A DNA stretch of 13,455 nt from NCBI GenBank assembly GCA_003551805.1, contig PUNR01000013.1, positions 1-13,455 on the forward strand. Direction: 5' to 3'. A model generated the notes under the pieces. That model was not told the origin of the DNA, did no database searches, and worked only from the letters and a program-made list of their open reading frames with translations. This stretch comes from Loktanella sp. GTDB lineage: Bacteria; Pseudomonadota; Alphaproteobacteria; Rhodobacterales; Rhodobacteraceae. Below, piece after piece: positions 1 through 6,054 of this stretch (position 1 is its first letter; each line of letters opens with the position of its first letter). Made by a program: the position numbers and the translations under genes.

Positions 1-751
1 CGGGGATAATCATGTTGCCGGTGCGCTGGCCCGCAATGTTGAATGTCTTTGATGCGGCGGTCAGGAAGACGATGTTGTCGATCTGATCAGGGGCGGCGAC
101 CGCCATGGGGACGAAATCATGTCCCGCATAAACCAGATCATGGTGAATTTCGTCGCAGATCAGCAGCATTCCGTTGCTCCGTGCAAAATCTGCCACGGCG
201 CGCAGTTCATCCGCTGTCCAGACCCGGCCAGAGGGGTTTTGCGGTGAACACCAGATCAGCAGCTTTTCCTGACCGGTCAGGCGCGCCTGCGCATCGTCAA
301 GGTCAAGCACATAGCTGTCCCCGTCGCGCGCCAAAGGGCAGGTCGTCACGACACGGCCCGCGCGAGTGATCTTGTGGGCGAATTCATGGTAGACGGGGGT
401 AAAGATCGCGGCGGCATCGCCGGGGTTTGACCACACTTCCAGCGACAGGGCGATGGCGTTGCCAAGGCCTTGGGTGGTCAGGATCCAGTCGGGGTCGACC
501 GCCCAGCCGTGCCGGTGCTGCATCCACCATGTGATTGCGCTAGTGTAGGTCGCATCCTCGATCCCGTAGCCGAAAACGCCATGATCGACAGCGCGTTGCA
601 ACGCCGCCAGCACGCAGGGCGCGGTCGGGTAATCACTGTCTGCGGTCCACATCGCCAGACCGCCATCTTTGGGCACGTCAAACAGCGTTTCCATCAGGTC
701 CCATTTCGCGCAGGCTGTGTTACGGCGGTCGGTGGGGGTGTTGAATGACAT
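1..751 (-). CDS. PatB/MalY-family PLP-dependent C-S lyase / aminotransferase (partial, C-terminus off the window)
   Basis: This is a fold-type I, PLP-dependent aminotransferase-like enzyme of the MalY/PatB (cystathionine beta-lyase) branch, probably cytoplasmic, cleaving C-S bonds of cystathionine or similar substrates. The visible 250 residues include MWTADSDYPTAP near residue 34 (the family's WxADxDFxxxP region), SPQNPSGRVW with the PLP-contacting Asn at about 172, CDEIHHDLVY with Asp200, and ASKTFNIAGQ with the Schiff-base Lys235. Members are usually near 390 residues, so roughly 140 C-terminal residues lie beyond position 1. The ATG at 751-749 is preceded by an AAGGAG Shine-Dalgarno. The gene is divergent from def1, with about 100 nt between them. 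The family is clear. The exact substrate (cystathionine, cysteine or another sulfur amino acid) cannot be told from this fragment. Confidence 0.88.
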   Translation of the reverse strand, partial: MSFNTPTDRRNTACAKWDLMETLFDVPKDGGLAMWTADSDYPTAPCVLAALQRAVDHGVFGYGIEDATYTSAITWWMQHRHGWAVDPDWILTTQGLGNAIALSLEVWSNPGDAAAIFTPVYHEFAHKITRAGRVVTTCPLARDGDSYVLDLDDAQARLTGQEKLLIWCSPQNPSGRVWTADELRAVADFARSNGMLLICDEIHHDLVYAGHDFVPMAVAAPDQIDNIVFLTAASKTFNIAGQRTGNMIIP

Positions 752-814
752 GGGACGCTCCTTGGTGATTGACCGCAGCCTAGCGGGCATGTGGCCGGGT
801 GCAAGCACGGTACG

Positions 815-843
815 TTGCATTTTCATTGCGTCCAGCCTAAATG
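815..843 (+). promoter_or_regulatory. Weak sigma70-like promoter candidate for def1
   Basis: TTGCAT (815-820) and TAAATG (838-843) are separated by 17 nt. Each hexamer matches its consensus at only 3 of 6 positions. A start site about 7 nt downstream would fall at the def1 ATG (851), which fits the absence of a Shine-Dalgarno there and would make a leaderless or near-leaderless mRNA. This is an inference from weak matches. Confidence 0.22.
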
Positions 844-850
844 CGCAGCC

Positions 851-1372
851 ATGACCATACGCCCCATCCTGATCCATCCCGATCCCCGCCTGAAAAAGGT
901 GACCGCCCCGGTCGCATCTGTTGATGACGACTTGCGGCGGCTGGCCGATGATATGTTGGAAACCATGTATGATGCGCCGGGCATCGGCCTTGCGGCACCG
1001 CAGGTGGCCGTGATGCGCCGCGTGATCGTGATGGATTGCGAAAAGGATGCTGATGCGACGCCGCAACCGATGGTTTTGATCAACCCCGAGGTCGTGTGGA
1101 CGTCAGAAGAAAAATCCGTCTACGAGGAAGGCTGTCTGTCGATCCCCGAACAATATGCCGAGGTGCAGCGCCCGACCGAGGTCGAAGTGTCCTGGACCGA
1201 TCTATCCGGCAAATTGCAGCGCGAACGGTTCGACGGGTTGTGGGCGACTTGTGTGCAGCATGAGATCGACCATCTGGATGGCAAGTTGTTCATTGATTAT
1301 CTGGGTCCGCTGAAGCGCCAGATGATTACCCGCAAGATGCAGAAACTAAAGCGCGAAATGGCGCGGGGTTAG
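851..1372 (+). CDS. def: Peptide deformylase (canonical copy, first of three tandem paralogues)
   Basis: Peptide deformylase removes the N-formyl group from nascent polypeptides at the ribosome exit, the counterpart of the downstream fmt. At 173 aa the length is normal. All three motifs are intact: GIGLAAPQ (residues 44-51), EGCLS (93-97, metal ligand Cys95) and QHEIDH (136-141, metal ligands His137 and His141, catalytic Glu138). The C-terminus, residues about 152-173, is a Lys/Arg-rich helix like the one that docks E. coli deformylase on the ribosome. The ATG at 851 fits the family N-terminus (IRPILIHPDPRL). An upstream in-frame ATG at 791 would add 20 residues unlike the family. No clear Shine-Dalgarno precedes 851. 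The gene ends 4 nt before def2, so they are probably cotranscribed. Of the three copies this is the best candidate for the housekeeping enzyme. Confidence 0.95.
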   Translation: MTIRPILIHPDPRLKKVTAPVASVDDDLRRLADDMLETMYDAPGIGLAAPQVAVMRRVIVMDCEKDADATPQPMVLINPEVVWTSEEKSVYEEGCLSIPEQYAEVQRPTEVEVSWTDLSGKLQRERFDGLWATCVQHEIDHLDGKLFIDYLGPLKRQMITRKMQKLKREMARG

Positions 1373-1375
1373 CGG

Positions 1376-1834
1376 ATGGCGTTGGATTTGCGGTTTGATG
1401 GCGATCCGGTGCTGCGTGTGATCGCCGCACCTGTGACGATATTTGACGCGGGTTTGGCGGGTTTGGTCAAAGATATGTTCGATGTGATGTATGCCGCCCC
1501 CGGTCGTGGTCTGGCCGCACCGCAGGTGGGCGTGTCGCAGCGGGTGTTCGTGATCGACACGACGTGGAAAGACGCGGAGCCTAGCCCGCAGGCCTTCGTC
1601 AACCCGCAGATAGTGGCGCAGGCGGATGAAATTGCAGTGGGCACCGAGGCGTGTTTGTCGATCCCCGGCCGTGCCTTTGCCGTGACGCGCCCGACATGGG
1701 TCGATCTGGCGTGGCAGGGGTTGGACGGACAGCCGCATCAGCGCCGCTTTGACGGGGTTGCGGCGATTTGTATCTGCCATGAATTCGACCATCTGAACGG
1801 CGTGTTGATCACCGATATCGGGGTAGAGCAATGA
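1376..1834 (+). CDS. Peptide deformylase paralogue 2 (catalytic residues kept, C-terminal helix missing)
   Basis: This is a second deformylase-family protein of 152 aa. The motifs are GRGLAAPQ (43-50, Arg where Ile is usual), EACLS (91-95, Ala where Gly is usual, Cys93 kept) and CHEFDH (134-139, with His135, Glu136 and His139 kept). The metal ligands and catalytic Glu are therefore present and it may be active, but the substrate-binding loops are altered. It stops 10 residues after the third motif's HLNG, so it lacks the basic C-terminal helix seen in its neighbours that in E. coli mediates ribosome binding. It could act on free or unusual formyl substrates, or off the ribosome; that is inference. 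The ATG lies 4 nt after the def1 stop, and its TGA overlaps the next gene's ATG (ATGA), indicating translational coupling. Confidence 0.88.
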   Translation: MALDLRFDGDPVLRVIAAPVTIFDAGLAGLVKDMFDVMYAAPGRGLAAPQVGVSQRVFVIDTTWKDAEPSPQAFVNPQIVAQADEIAVGTEACLSIPGRAFAVTRPTWVDLAWQGLDGQPHQRRFDGVAAICICHEFDHLNGVLITDIGVEQ

Positions 1835-2328
1835 CGCACCGTCCCTTTGTGCCGTGGCCGCATCCGGTGTTGCGTACCGCTGCCAGTCCGGTCGCGGCGG
1901 TGACGGATGATATCCGCGCGATCTGGGAAGAAATGATCGTTGCGATGGACAATATGCCCGGTGTTGGCCTTGCTGCGCCGCAACTGGGGATCGGGCTGGC
2001 GCTGGCTGTTGTCGATGCCTCGACCGCGCGGGGGCAGGCGGTGCGGATGGCGAACCCCGAGATTTTGCACAGCTCTGTCGAATTTCGCGAACATGAAGAA
2101 GGCTCGCCCAATCTGCCGGGTGTCTGGGCGCGGCTAAGCCGGCCGCGTGCGGTAACGGTGCGGTTTCTGAACGCGCATGGTGAACTGGAAGACCGCGATT
2201 TTGTCGGGCTGTGGGCGACGTCGGTACAGCATCAGGTTGACCATCTGGCGGGGCGGATGTTCTTTGATCGCCTGACCAAGTTGCGCCGCGATATGCTGAT
2301 CAAGAAAGCACGCAAAATCGCGAACTGA
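1831..2328 (+). CDS. Peptide deformylase-like protein, predicted catalytically inactive
   Basis: This third deformylase-family protein (165 aa) has an intact first motif, GVGLAAPQ (44-51), but degenerate active-site motifs. The second reads EGSPN (90-94) instead of EGCLS, so the metal-binding Cys is Ser92. The third reads QHQVDH (133-138) instead of HExDH, so the catalytic Glu is Gln135 (codon CAG at 2233-2235). Both His ligands (134, 138) remain. Loss of the Cys ligand and of the Glu general base predicts no deformylase activity. The fold-core sequence, the GLWATSVQH region and a basic C-terminal helix (about 146-165) are preserved and the frame is open throughout, so it looks maintained rather than decaying. 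Its start overlaps the def2 stop by 4 nt. Possible roles are a pseudoenzyme that binds ribosome or formyl-peptide, or a partner of the active paralogues; both are inference. Confidence 0.85.
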   Translation: MTHRPFVPWPHPVLRTAASPVAAVTDDIRAIWEEMIVAMDNMPGVGLAAPQLGIGLALAVVDASTARGQAVRMANPEILHSSVEFREHEEGSPNLPGVWARLSRPRAVTVRFLNAHGELEDRDFVGLWATSVQHQVDHLAGRMFFDRLTKLRRDMLIKKARKIAN

Positions 2329-2339
2329 GGCGATTTTTT
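2314..2339 (+). terminator. Weak hairpin plus T-run across the end of def3 (terminator or attenuator candidate)
   Basis: AAAATCGC (2314-2321) pairs perfectly with GCGATTTT (2330-2337) around an 8-nt loop that contains the def3 stop codon. The 3' arm runs into six T residues (2334-2339). The geometry is that of a Rho-independent terminator, but only 3 of the 8 pairs are GC, so termination would be partial. It could lower fmt expression relative to the def genes, or be disrupted by ribosomes finishing def3. Confidence 0.35.
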
Positions 2340-2359
2340 ATCTAAAAGGGACGGAAATC

Positions 2360-3259
2360 ATGCGGATTATCTTTATGGGCACGCCTGAATTTTCTGTTCC
2401 GGTGCTGGATGCATTGATCGCTGCGGGTCATGATATTGCTGCCGTTTATACACAACCGCCGCGTCCTGCGGGGCGGGGCAAAAAGGATCGCCCGCAGGCT
2501 GTTCATGCGCGCGCAGCGGCCTTGGGTCTGCCCGTCCGCCATCCTGTGTCGCTGCGCAATGCAGAGGCGCAGGCAGAGTTTGCAGCGCTTGATGCCGATA
2601 TCGCCGTTGTCGTGGCCTATGGCCTGATCCTGCCGCAAGCGGTGCTGGATGCGCCGCGTTTGGGTTGCTTGAACATCCATGCGTCATTGCTGCCGCGCTG
2701 GCGGGGGGCAGCGCCTATTCATCGTGCGATCATGGCTGGCGATACACAAACAGGTGTCTGCATCATGCAGATGGAGGCCGGGCTGGACACTGGCCCTGTG
2801 CTGCTGCGCGAGGCGGTGGATATCGCACCGGATGACACCACGGGCGCGTTGCATGATCGCTTGTCCGCCTTGGGTGCGCGGTTGGTAGTGCAGGCATTGG
2901 ACCGCTTGCCTGACCTTGTGCCCGAACCGCAGCCAACCGACGGGGTCACCTACGCCAGCAAGGTCGAAAAATCCGAAGCGCGGGTGGATTGGCACCAGCC
3001 TGCTGCAAAGGTTGCGCGTCAGATCAACGGGTTATCGCCGTTTCCGGGCGCATGGTGCGATGTAGCGGGAGAGCGGGTGAAGTTGCTGGCAGCAGTGGTA
3101 GCGGGTGGCGACGCGGCCCCCGGAACGGTGCTGTCGGGGTTCACAATTGCCTGTGCCGATGGCGCTGTCACCGTCACCACAGCGCAGCGCGAAGGCAAGC
3201 GCGCAATGCCCGCGGCAGAGGTTCTGCGCGGGCTTGATCTGGGCGACAGACTGGCTTGA
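2360..3259 (+). CDS. fmt: Methionyl-tRNA formyltransferase
   Basis: Fmt transfers a formyl group from 10-formyl-tetrahydrofolate to Met-tRNAfMet so that it can be used in translation initiation. At 299 aa it is slightly shorter than the usual ~310. The N-terminal formyltransferase domain starts MRIIFMGTPEFSVPVL and carries the catalytic triad Asn105, His107 and Asp143 (LNIHASLLPRWRGAAPI; AGLDTGPVL). The tRNA-contacting loop (PPRPAGRGKK, 33-42) and the C-terminal OB-like domain (about 205-299, including INGLSPFPGAW) are present. The ATG at 2360 follows a weak AGGGACGG ribosome site and lies 31 nt after def3. The order def-def-def-fmt joins formylation and deformylation functions in one cluster. 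The assignment is secure. Confidence 0.97.
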   Translation: MRIIFMGTPEFSVPVLDALIAAGHDIAAVYTQPPRPAGRGKKDRPQAVHARAAALGLPVRHPVSLRNAEAQAEFAALDADIAVVVAYGLILPQAVLDAPRLGCLNIHASLLPRWRGAAPIHRAIMAGDTQTGVCIMQMEAGLDTGPVLLREAVDIAPDDTTGALHDRLSALGARLVVQALDRLPDLVPEPQPTDGVTYASKVEKSEARVDWHQPAAKVARQINGLSPFPGAWCDVAGERVKLLAAVVAGGDAAPGTVLSGFTIACADGAVTVTTAQREGKRAMPAAEVLRGLDLGDRLA

Positions 3260-3290
3260 TCGGTTCGAGCGGCTGGGCTAGCGTCCGCAT

Positions 3291-3312
3291 GTGACGATGG
3301 CGTCGTCGCTTT
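3291..3312 (+). terminator. Possible short terminator hairpin after fmt
   Basis: GACGA (3293-3297) pairs with TCGTC (3303-3307) around a 5-nt loop. The stem can be extended outward by a G-T and a G-C pair, and it is followed by CTTTAT. The short T-run makes it a weak intrinsic terminator between fmt and the creatinase gene. Confidence 0.3.
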
Positions 3313-3358
3313 ATAACAAACCGTCCTGAACGCCGGGACCTTCTTGAAAGGCTCCGCC

Positions 3359-4564
3359 ATGACAGCGCGTCCGCAATTTTACAAATTCCACCAAGGCGAA
3401 AAATCCCTGCCCTTCGCACCCGCCGAATACGAGGCGCGGCTGACCGGCCTGCGTGCAATCATGGAAAAGGCAGGGGTCGAGGCGGTGTTGTTCACCTCGA
3501 TGCAGAATATCGCTTATTATTCAGGCTTTCTGTATTGCAGTTTCGGGCGGCAATACGGGCTGGTGGTGACGCCCACCGAATGTGTCACGATCAGCGCCGG
3601 TATTGATGCGGCACAGCCGTGGCGGCGGTCATATGGTGATGCGATCACCTATACTGATTGGGACCGCAGCAATTACTGGCGCGCGGTACGGTCTGTGACG
3701 GGGCTGGGCAAGGTGCTGGGCTACGAATCAGATCACCTGACTGTCGCGATCCGTCTGGCGTTGCGCGACAATCTGCAACCGGCACGGTTGGTCGATTTGG
3801 CCGCACAGACGATGACGCAGCGGATGCGCAAATCACCTGCAGAGCTTGACCTGATCCGCGCGGGCGCATCGGTGGCCGATGTCGGCGGCTATGCGATCCG
3901 TGATGCGATCAGACCGGGCGTGCGCGAAATTGATGTGGCCATGGCGGGGCGCAATGCCATGGAACTGGAAATTGCCGCACGCTTCCCCGAGGCCGAATAC
4001 CGTGACACATGGGTCTGGTTCCAGTCGGGGATCAACACGGACGGGGCGCATAACCCTGTGACCGCGCGCAAGCTGGAACATGGTGATATCCTGTCGCTGA
4101 ACACGTTCCCGATGATCAGCGGCTATTACACAGCGCTGGAACGCACCCTGTTCGTGGGAGAGGCCGATCCGGCCAGTCTTGCCATTTGGGAAGCCAATGT
4201 CGCGACCCATGAATATGGCATGTCCTTGCTGGTGCCGGGGGCTGTGTGTTCAGAGGTGACAGCCAAGATCAACGCATTCCTCGAAGAACGCGACCTTTTG
4301 CAATATCGCACCTTTGGCTATGGCCATTCTTTCGGTGTGCTGTCGCATTACTATGGGCGCGAGGCGGGGTTGGAACTGCGCGAAGATATCCCTACCGTGC
4401 TGGAACCCGGCATGGTGATTTCCATGGAACCAATGCTGACAATTCCCGAAGGCCAGCCCGGGGCGGGCGGGTACCGTGAACATGATATCCTGTTCATCAC
4501 CGAGACGGGGAATCAGGACATCACCGCTTATCCCTATGGTCCGGCGTTTAACATTGTTGGTTAA
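3359..4564 (+). CDS. Creatinase (creatine amidinohydrolase, M24 'pita-bread' fold)
   Basis: Creatinase hydrolyses creatine to sarcosine and urea in the cytoplasm. The protein closely resembles the Pseudomonas putida enzyme as remembered: 401 aa against about 403. The active-site residues fall at nearly the same positions: Phe62 and Arg64 (YCSFGRQYG), His231 (NTDGAHNPVT), Glu261 (YYTALERTLF) and Glu357 (VISMEPML). Long runs such as RTFGYGHSFG and LSHYYGREAGLELRED are family signatures. The N-terminal creatinase domain covers about residues 20-155 and the catalytic M24-like domain about 160-401. The metal-ligand pattern of true M24 metallopeptidases is not retained. The start is the ATG at 3359, with GAAAGG 7 nt upstream; a TTG at 3344 would add 5 residues. 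No creatininase, sarcosine oxidase or transporter lies beside it. Another substrate such as a related guanidino compound remains possible. Confidence 0.88.
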   Translation: MTARPQFYKFHQGEKSLPFAPAEYEARLTGLRAIMEKAGVEAVLFTSMQNIAYYSGFLYCSFGRQYGLVVTPTECVTISAGIDAAQPWRRSYGDAITYTDWDRSNYWRAVRSVTGLGKVLGYESDHLTVAIRLALRDNLQPARLVDLAAQTMTQRMRKSPAELDLIRAGASVADVGGYAIRDAIRPGVREIDVAMAGRNAMELEIAARFPEAEYRDTWVWFQSGINTDGAHNPVTARKLEHGDILSLNTFPMISGYYTALERTLFVGEADPASLAIWEANVATHEYGMSLLVPGAVCSEVTAKINAFLEERDLLQYRTFGYGHSFGVLSHYYGREAGLELREDIPTVLEPGMVISMEPMLTIPEGQPGAGGYREHDILFITETGNQDITAYPYGPAFNIVG

Positions 4565-4717
4565 TCGGTAACAAAAGCCGGAACTATTTGTCGTTTTGCG
4601 GGTTCTGAGAGCACTTGTGGTCACAATTTGTCGATCACGTGCAGCATTCGGCATGTCTGATGTGTTGTTATCAGGGCGCTTGGTGGTAACACCCCGTCAA
4701 ACATGAAGGAATATCTG

Positions 4718-5527
4718 ATGATGATATCGAAAGATTTCAGCCGTCGCGCGTTTGGTGCCATGCTGTTGGGCAGCACCGCTGCGGCCTGTGCGCCACAGAT
4801 CGCTGACGAGGCGCCTGAGCTGCCGACCCGCGAAGAATGGGTCGAAGGATACGAGCCTATTTTTGACTCGGGCTACAATCTGCCGGGGATTCCAAGCCGC
4901 TATTTGCAGGGCGTCAACCGCCGCATGACCGGTATCTATCAGGGCGAGGCGCCACCGAACTCGATCGACGTCGATCCCTATGCCAAGTTTTTGTACCACG
5001 TAAAGGGTGACGGCACTGCGACGCGGTATCCCGTTGGCGTTGGCCGTGCGGGGACGTCGATCCGCGGACGCGCGACGATGCAGTTCAAACGCAAATGGCC
5101 CGGCTGGACGCCGACCCAGAACATGCTGCGCACCCAGCCAGAGGTTTACGGTGATTTCCGTGCCGGTATTCCGGGCGGTTTGCGCAGCCCCTTGGGTGCT
5201 CGTGCGCTTTACCTGTTCCGCAACGGGCGCGATACCTATTACCGCATCCACGGTACCAACGATCTGCCGTCTATCGGCAATTCGGGGTCGGCGGGCTGTA
5301 TCCGTTTGTTCAATCAGGACATCATCCATCTGTATAATCAAGTCACTGCACCAATGCCTGTGCTGATCCGCAGCCCTGCGGAATCCTTGCGGGTTGATCC
5401 TGAAAACTATGGCCGCGGGATTGAATTGCCGCCGACGATCATCCCTGCCGAAGACCTGTTGGGTCCGGATGCAGAGGCGCTGGATCGCCCGCCGGTGTTT
5501 GACGAGCTGTCGCCGGGCATGATCTAA
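4718..5527 (+). CDS. L,D-transpeptidase (YkuD domain), Tat-type signal, possible lipoprotein
   Basis: This is an envelope enzyme of the YkuD/L,D-transpeptidase family, which makes 3-3 peptidoglycan cross-links or attaches proteins to peptidoglycan in the periplasm. The N-terminus has a twin-arginine signal (FSRRAFGAMLLGS) followed by TAAACAPQ, whose Cys is a possible but atypical lipobox because Ala replaces the usual Leu at -3. The catalytic signature runs from His178 (RIHGTNDLP) to Cys194 (SGSAGCIRLFN). The C-terminal ~50 residues are an acidic, Pro-rich tail outside the domain. The start at ATG 4718 has AAGGA 7 nt upstream; an ATG at 4703 would add 5 residues. The upstream 153 nt hold only a weak promoter candidate (TTGTTA 4665-4670, TAACAC 4687-4692, spacing 16). 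The 3' end overlaps the convergent cupin gene by 4 nt. The exact cross-linking role is not determinable. Confidence 0.9.
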   Translation: MMISKDFSRRAFGAMLLGSTAAACAPQIADEAPELPTREEWVEGYEPIFDSGYNLPGIPSRYLQGVNRRMTGIYQGEAPPNSIDVDPYAKFLYHVKGDGTATRYPVGVGRAGTSIRGRATMQFKRKWPGWTPTQNMLRTQPEVYGDFRAGIPGGLRSPLGARALYLFRNGRDTYYRIHGTNDLPSIGNSGSAGCIRLFNQDIIHLYNQVTAPMPVLIRSPAESLRVDPENYGRGIELPPTIIPAEDLLGPDAEALDRPPVFDELSPGMI

Positions 5528-5868
5528 AGCCGGATTACATAGTCTTTCACGGTTGTCTCGACCACTTCCCATGTGCCGGTGAAACCGGGGCGGATGATAT
5601 AGCTGTCTCCGGTGGTCAAGACCACCGGAACGCCCCCATCCGGGGTGATGACGGAGTGGCCAGCGGTCAGCGTGAAATATTCCCATTCATCATAGATCAC
5701 GCGCCATTTGCCGGGGGTGGATTGCCATATCCCTGCGAACAGGGTGTCCGTCTCTTCAATGTTCCATGTGGTGAAAACCGGATTGCCATCAATCAGCCTG
5801 TCAGGTGCCGGATGCGAGATTTCCGGCGCAACAGCGTTTTGTGTCACAGGTTGCAGGGCGTTGGTCAT
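5524..5868 (-). CDS. Small cupin-domain protein (DUF861/Cupin_3-like)
   Basis: This is a 114-aa single-domain cupin. Residues about 45-112 form the barrel, with the features of the DUF861/Cupin_3 group: a GIWQSTPGKWRV strand, EWEYFTLTAGHSVI, then GDSYIIRPGFTGTWEVVE, where GD and the PxGFxGTW turn are the family hallmarks. That group includes the ureidoglycine aminohydrolase-like cupin domain, but most stand-alone members have no known substrate, so no reaction is assigned. There is no signal peptide, so it should be cytoplasmic. The ATG is at 5868-5866, with only a weak purine stretch (AAAG) upstream. The stop codon overlaps the stop of the L,D-transpeptidase by 4 nt in convergent orientation. 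It has no same-strand neighbour, so it is probably monocistronic. Confidence 0.8.
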   Translation of the reverse strand: MTNALQPVTQNAVAPEISHPAPDRLIDGNPVFTTWNIEETDTLFAGIWQSTPGKWRVIYDEWEYFTLTAGHSVITPDGGVPVVLTTGDSYIIRPGFTGTWEVVETTVKDYVIRL

Positions 5869-5915
5869 GGGGCAATCTTTCGGGCGGGTCCGGGCGTTTG
5901 GCGCTTGTCGCTATT

Positions 5916-5940
5916 GCCGGAGCCTCCGGCGGGGATATTT
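5916..5940. repeat. Extragenic inverted repeat of a type common in Rhodobacteraceae
   Basis: GCCGGAG (5916-5922) and CTCCGGC (5924-5930) form a perfect 7-bp inverted repeat around one base, followed by GGGGATATTT. The CTCCGGCGGGGATATTT core recalls a short extragenic sequence often found between genes in Rhodobacteraceae genomes. This is recognition from memory, not a search. It may act as an mRNA 3'-end hairpin, a REP-like element or a protein site. Confidence 0.45.
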
Positions 5941-5962
5941 GATGCTCGGACGATGGGGTTTT

Positions 5963-5984
5963 TCGGATGCGATCCGACGGTCGG
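5963..5984. repeat. Overlapping inverted repeats upstream of the small membrane protein gene
   Basis: TCGGAT (5963-5968) and ATCCGA (5972-5977) form a perfect inverted repeat with a 3-nt spacer. The second arm's CCGA then also pairs with TCGG (5981-5984), giving a second overlapping dyad. There is no T-run on either downstream side, so this is not an intrinsic terminator. It lies about 70-90 nt before the ATG at 6055 and could be an operator or a 5'-leader structure. Confidence 0.3.
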
Positions 5985-6054
5985 TGTTATGGTAAGATCA
6001 CCGCCGCTGGTGCATATTCGGCATAAACCGGTCGCTAAAGCAAAGGAAGATCTG

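Noticed and set aside
1346..1831. 161-codon minus-strand frame opposite the second deformylase gene
   Set aside because: It is an antisense shadow with His/Arg/Gln-rich composition and no domain.
4565..4717. Strong promoter or terminator between the creatinase and L,D-transpeptidase genes
   Set aside because: Only weak elements are present (TTGTG-GT-CACAA dyad, CACGTG, and a low-scoring TTGTTA/TAACAC pair), none convincing enough for a separate call.
4697..5686. 329-codon open frame on the minus strand across the L,D-transpeptidase gene
   Set aside because: It is antisense to a gene with a clear YkuD catalytic motif, overlaps the same-strand cupin gene in another frame, and its translation is Arg/His-rich with no recognisable domain, as expected of a shadow in GC-rich DNA.
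5656..6054. N-terminal extension of the 91-aa membrane protein frame back to 5656
   Set aside because: The extension is antisense to the cupin gene and the GC-rich repeats, while ATG 6055 has a well-placed AAAGGA and begins a membrane helix.
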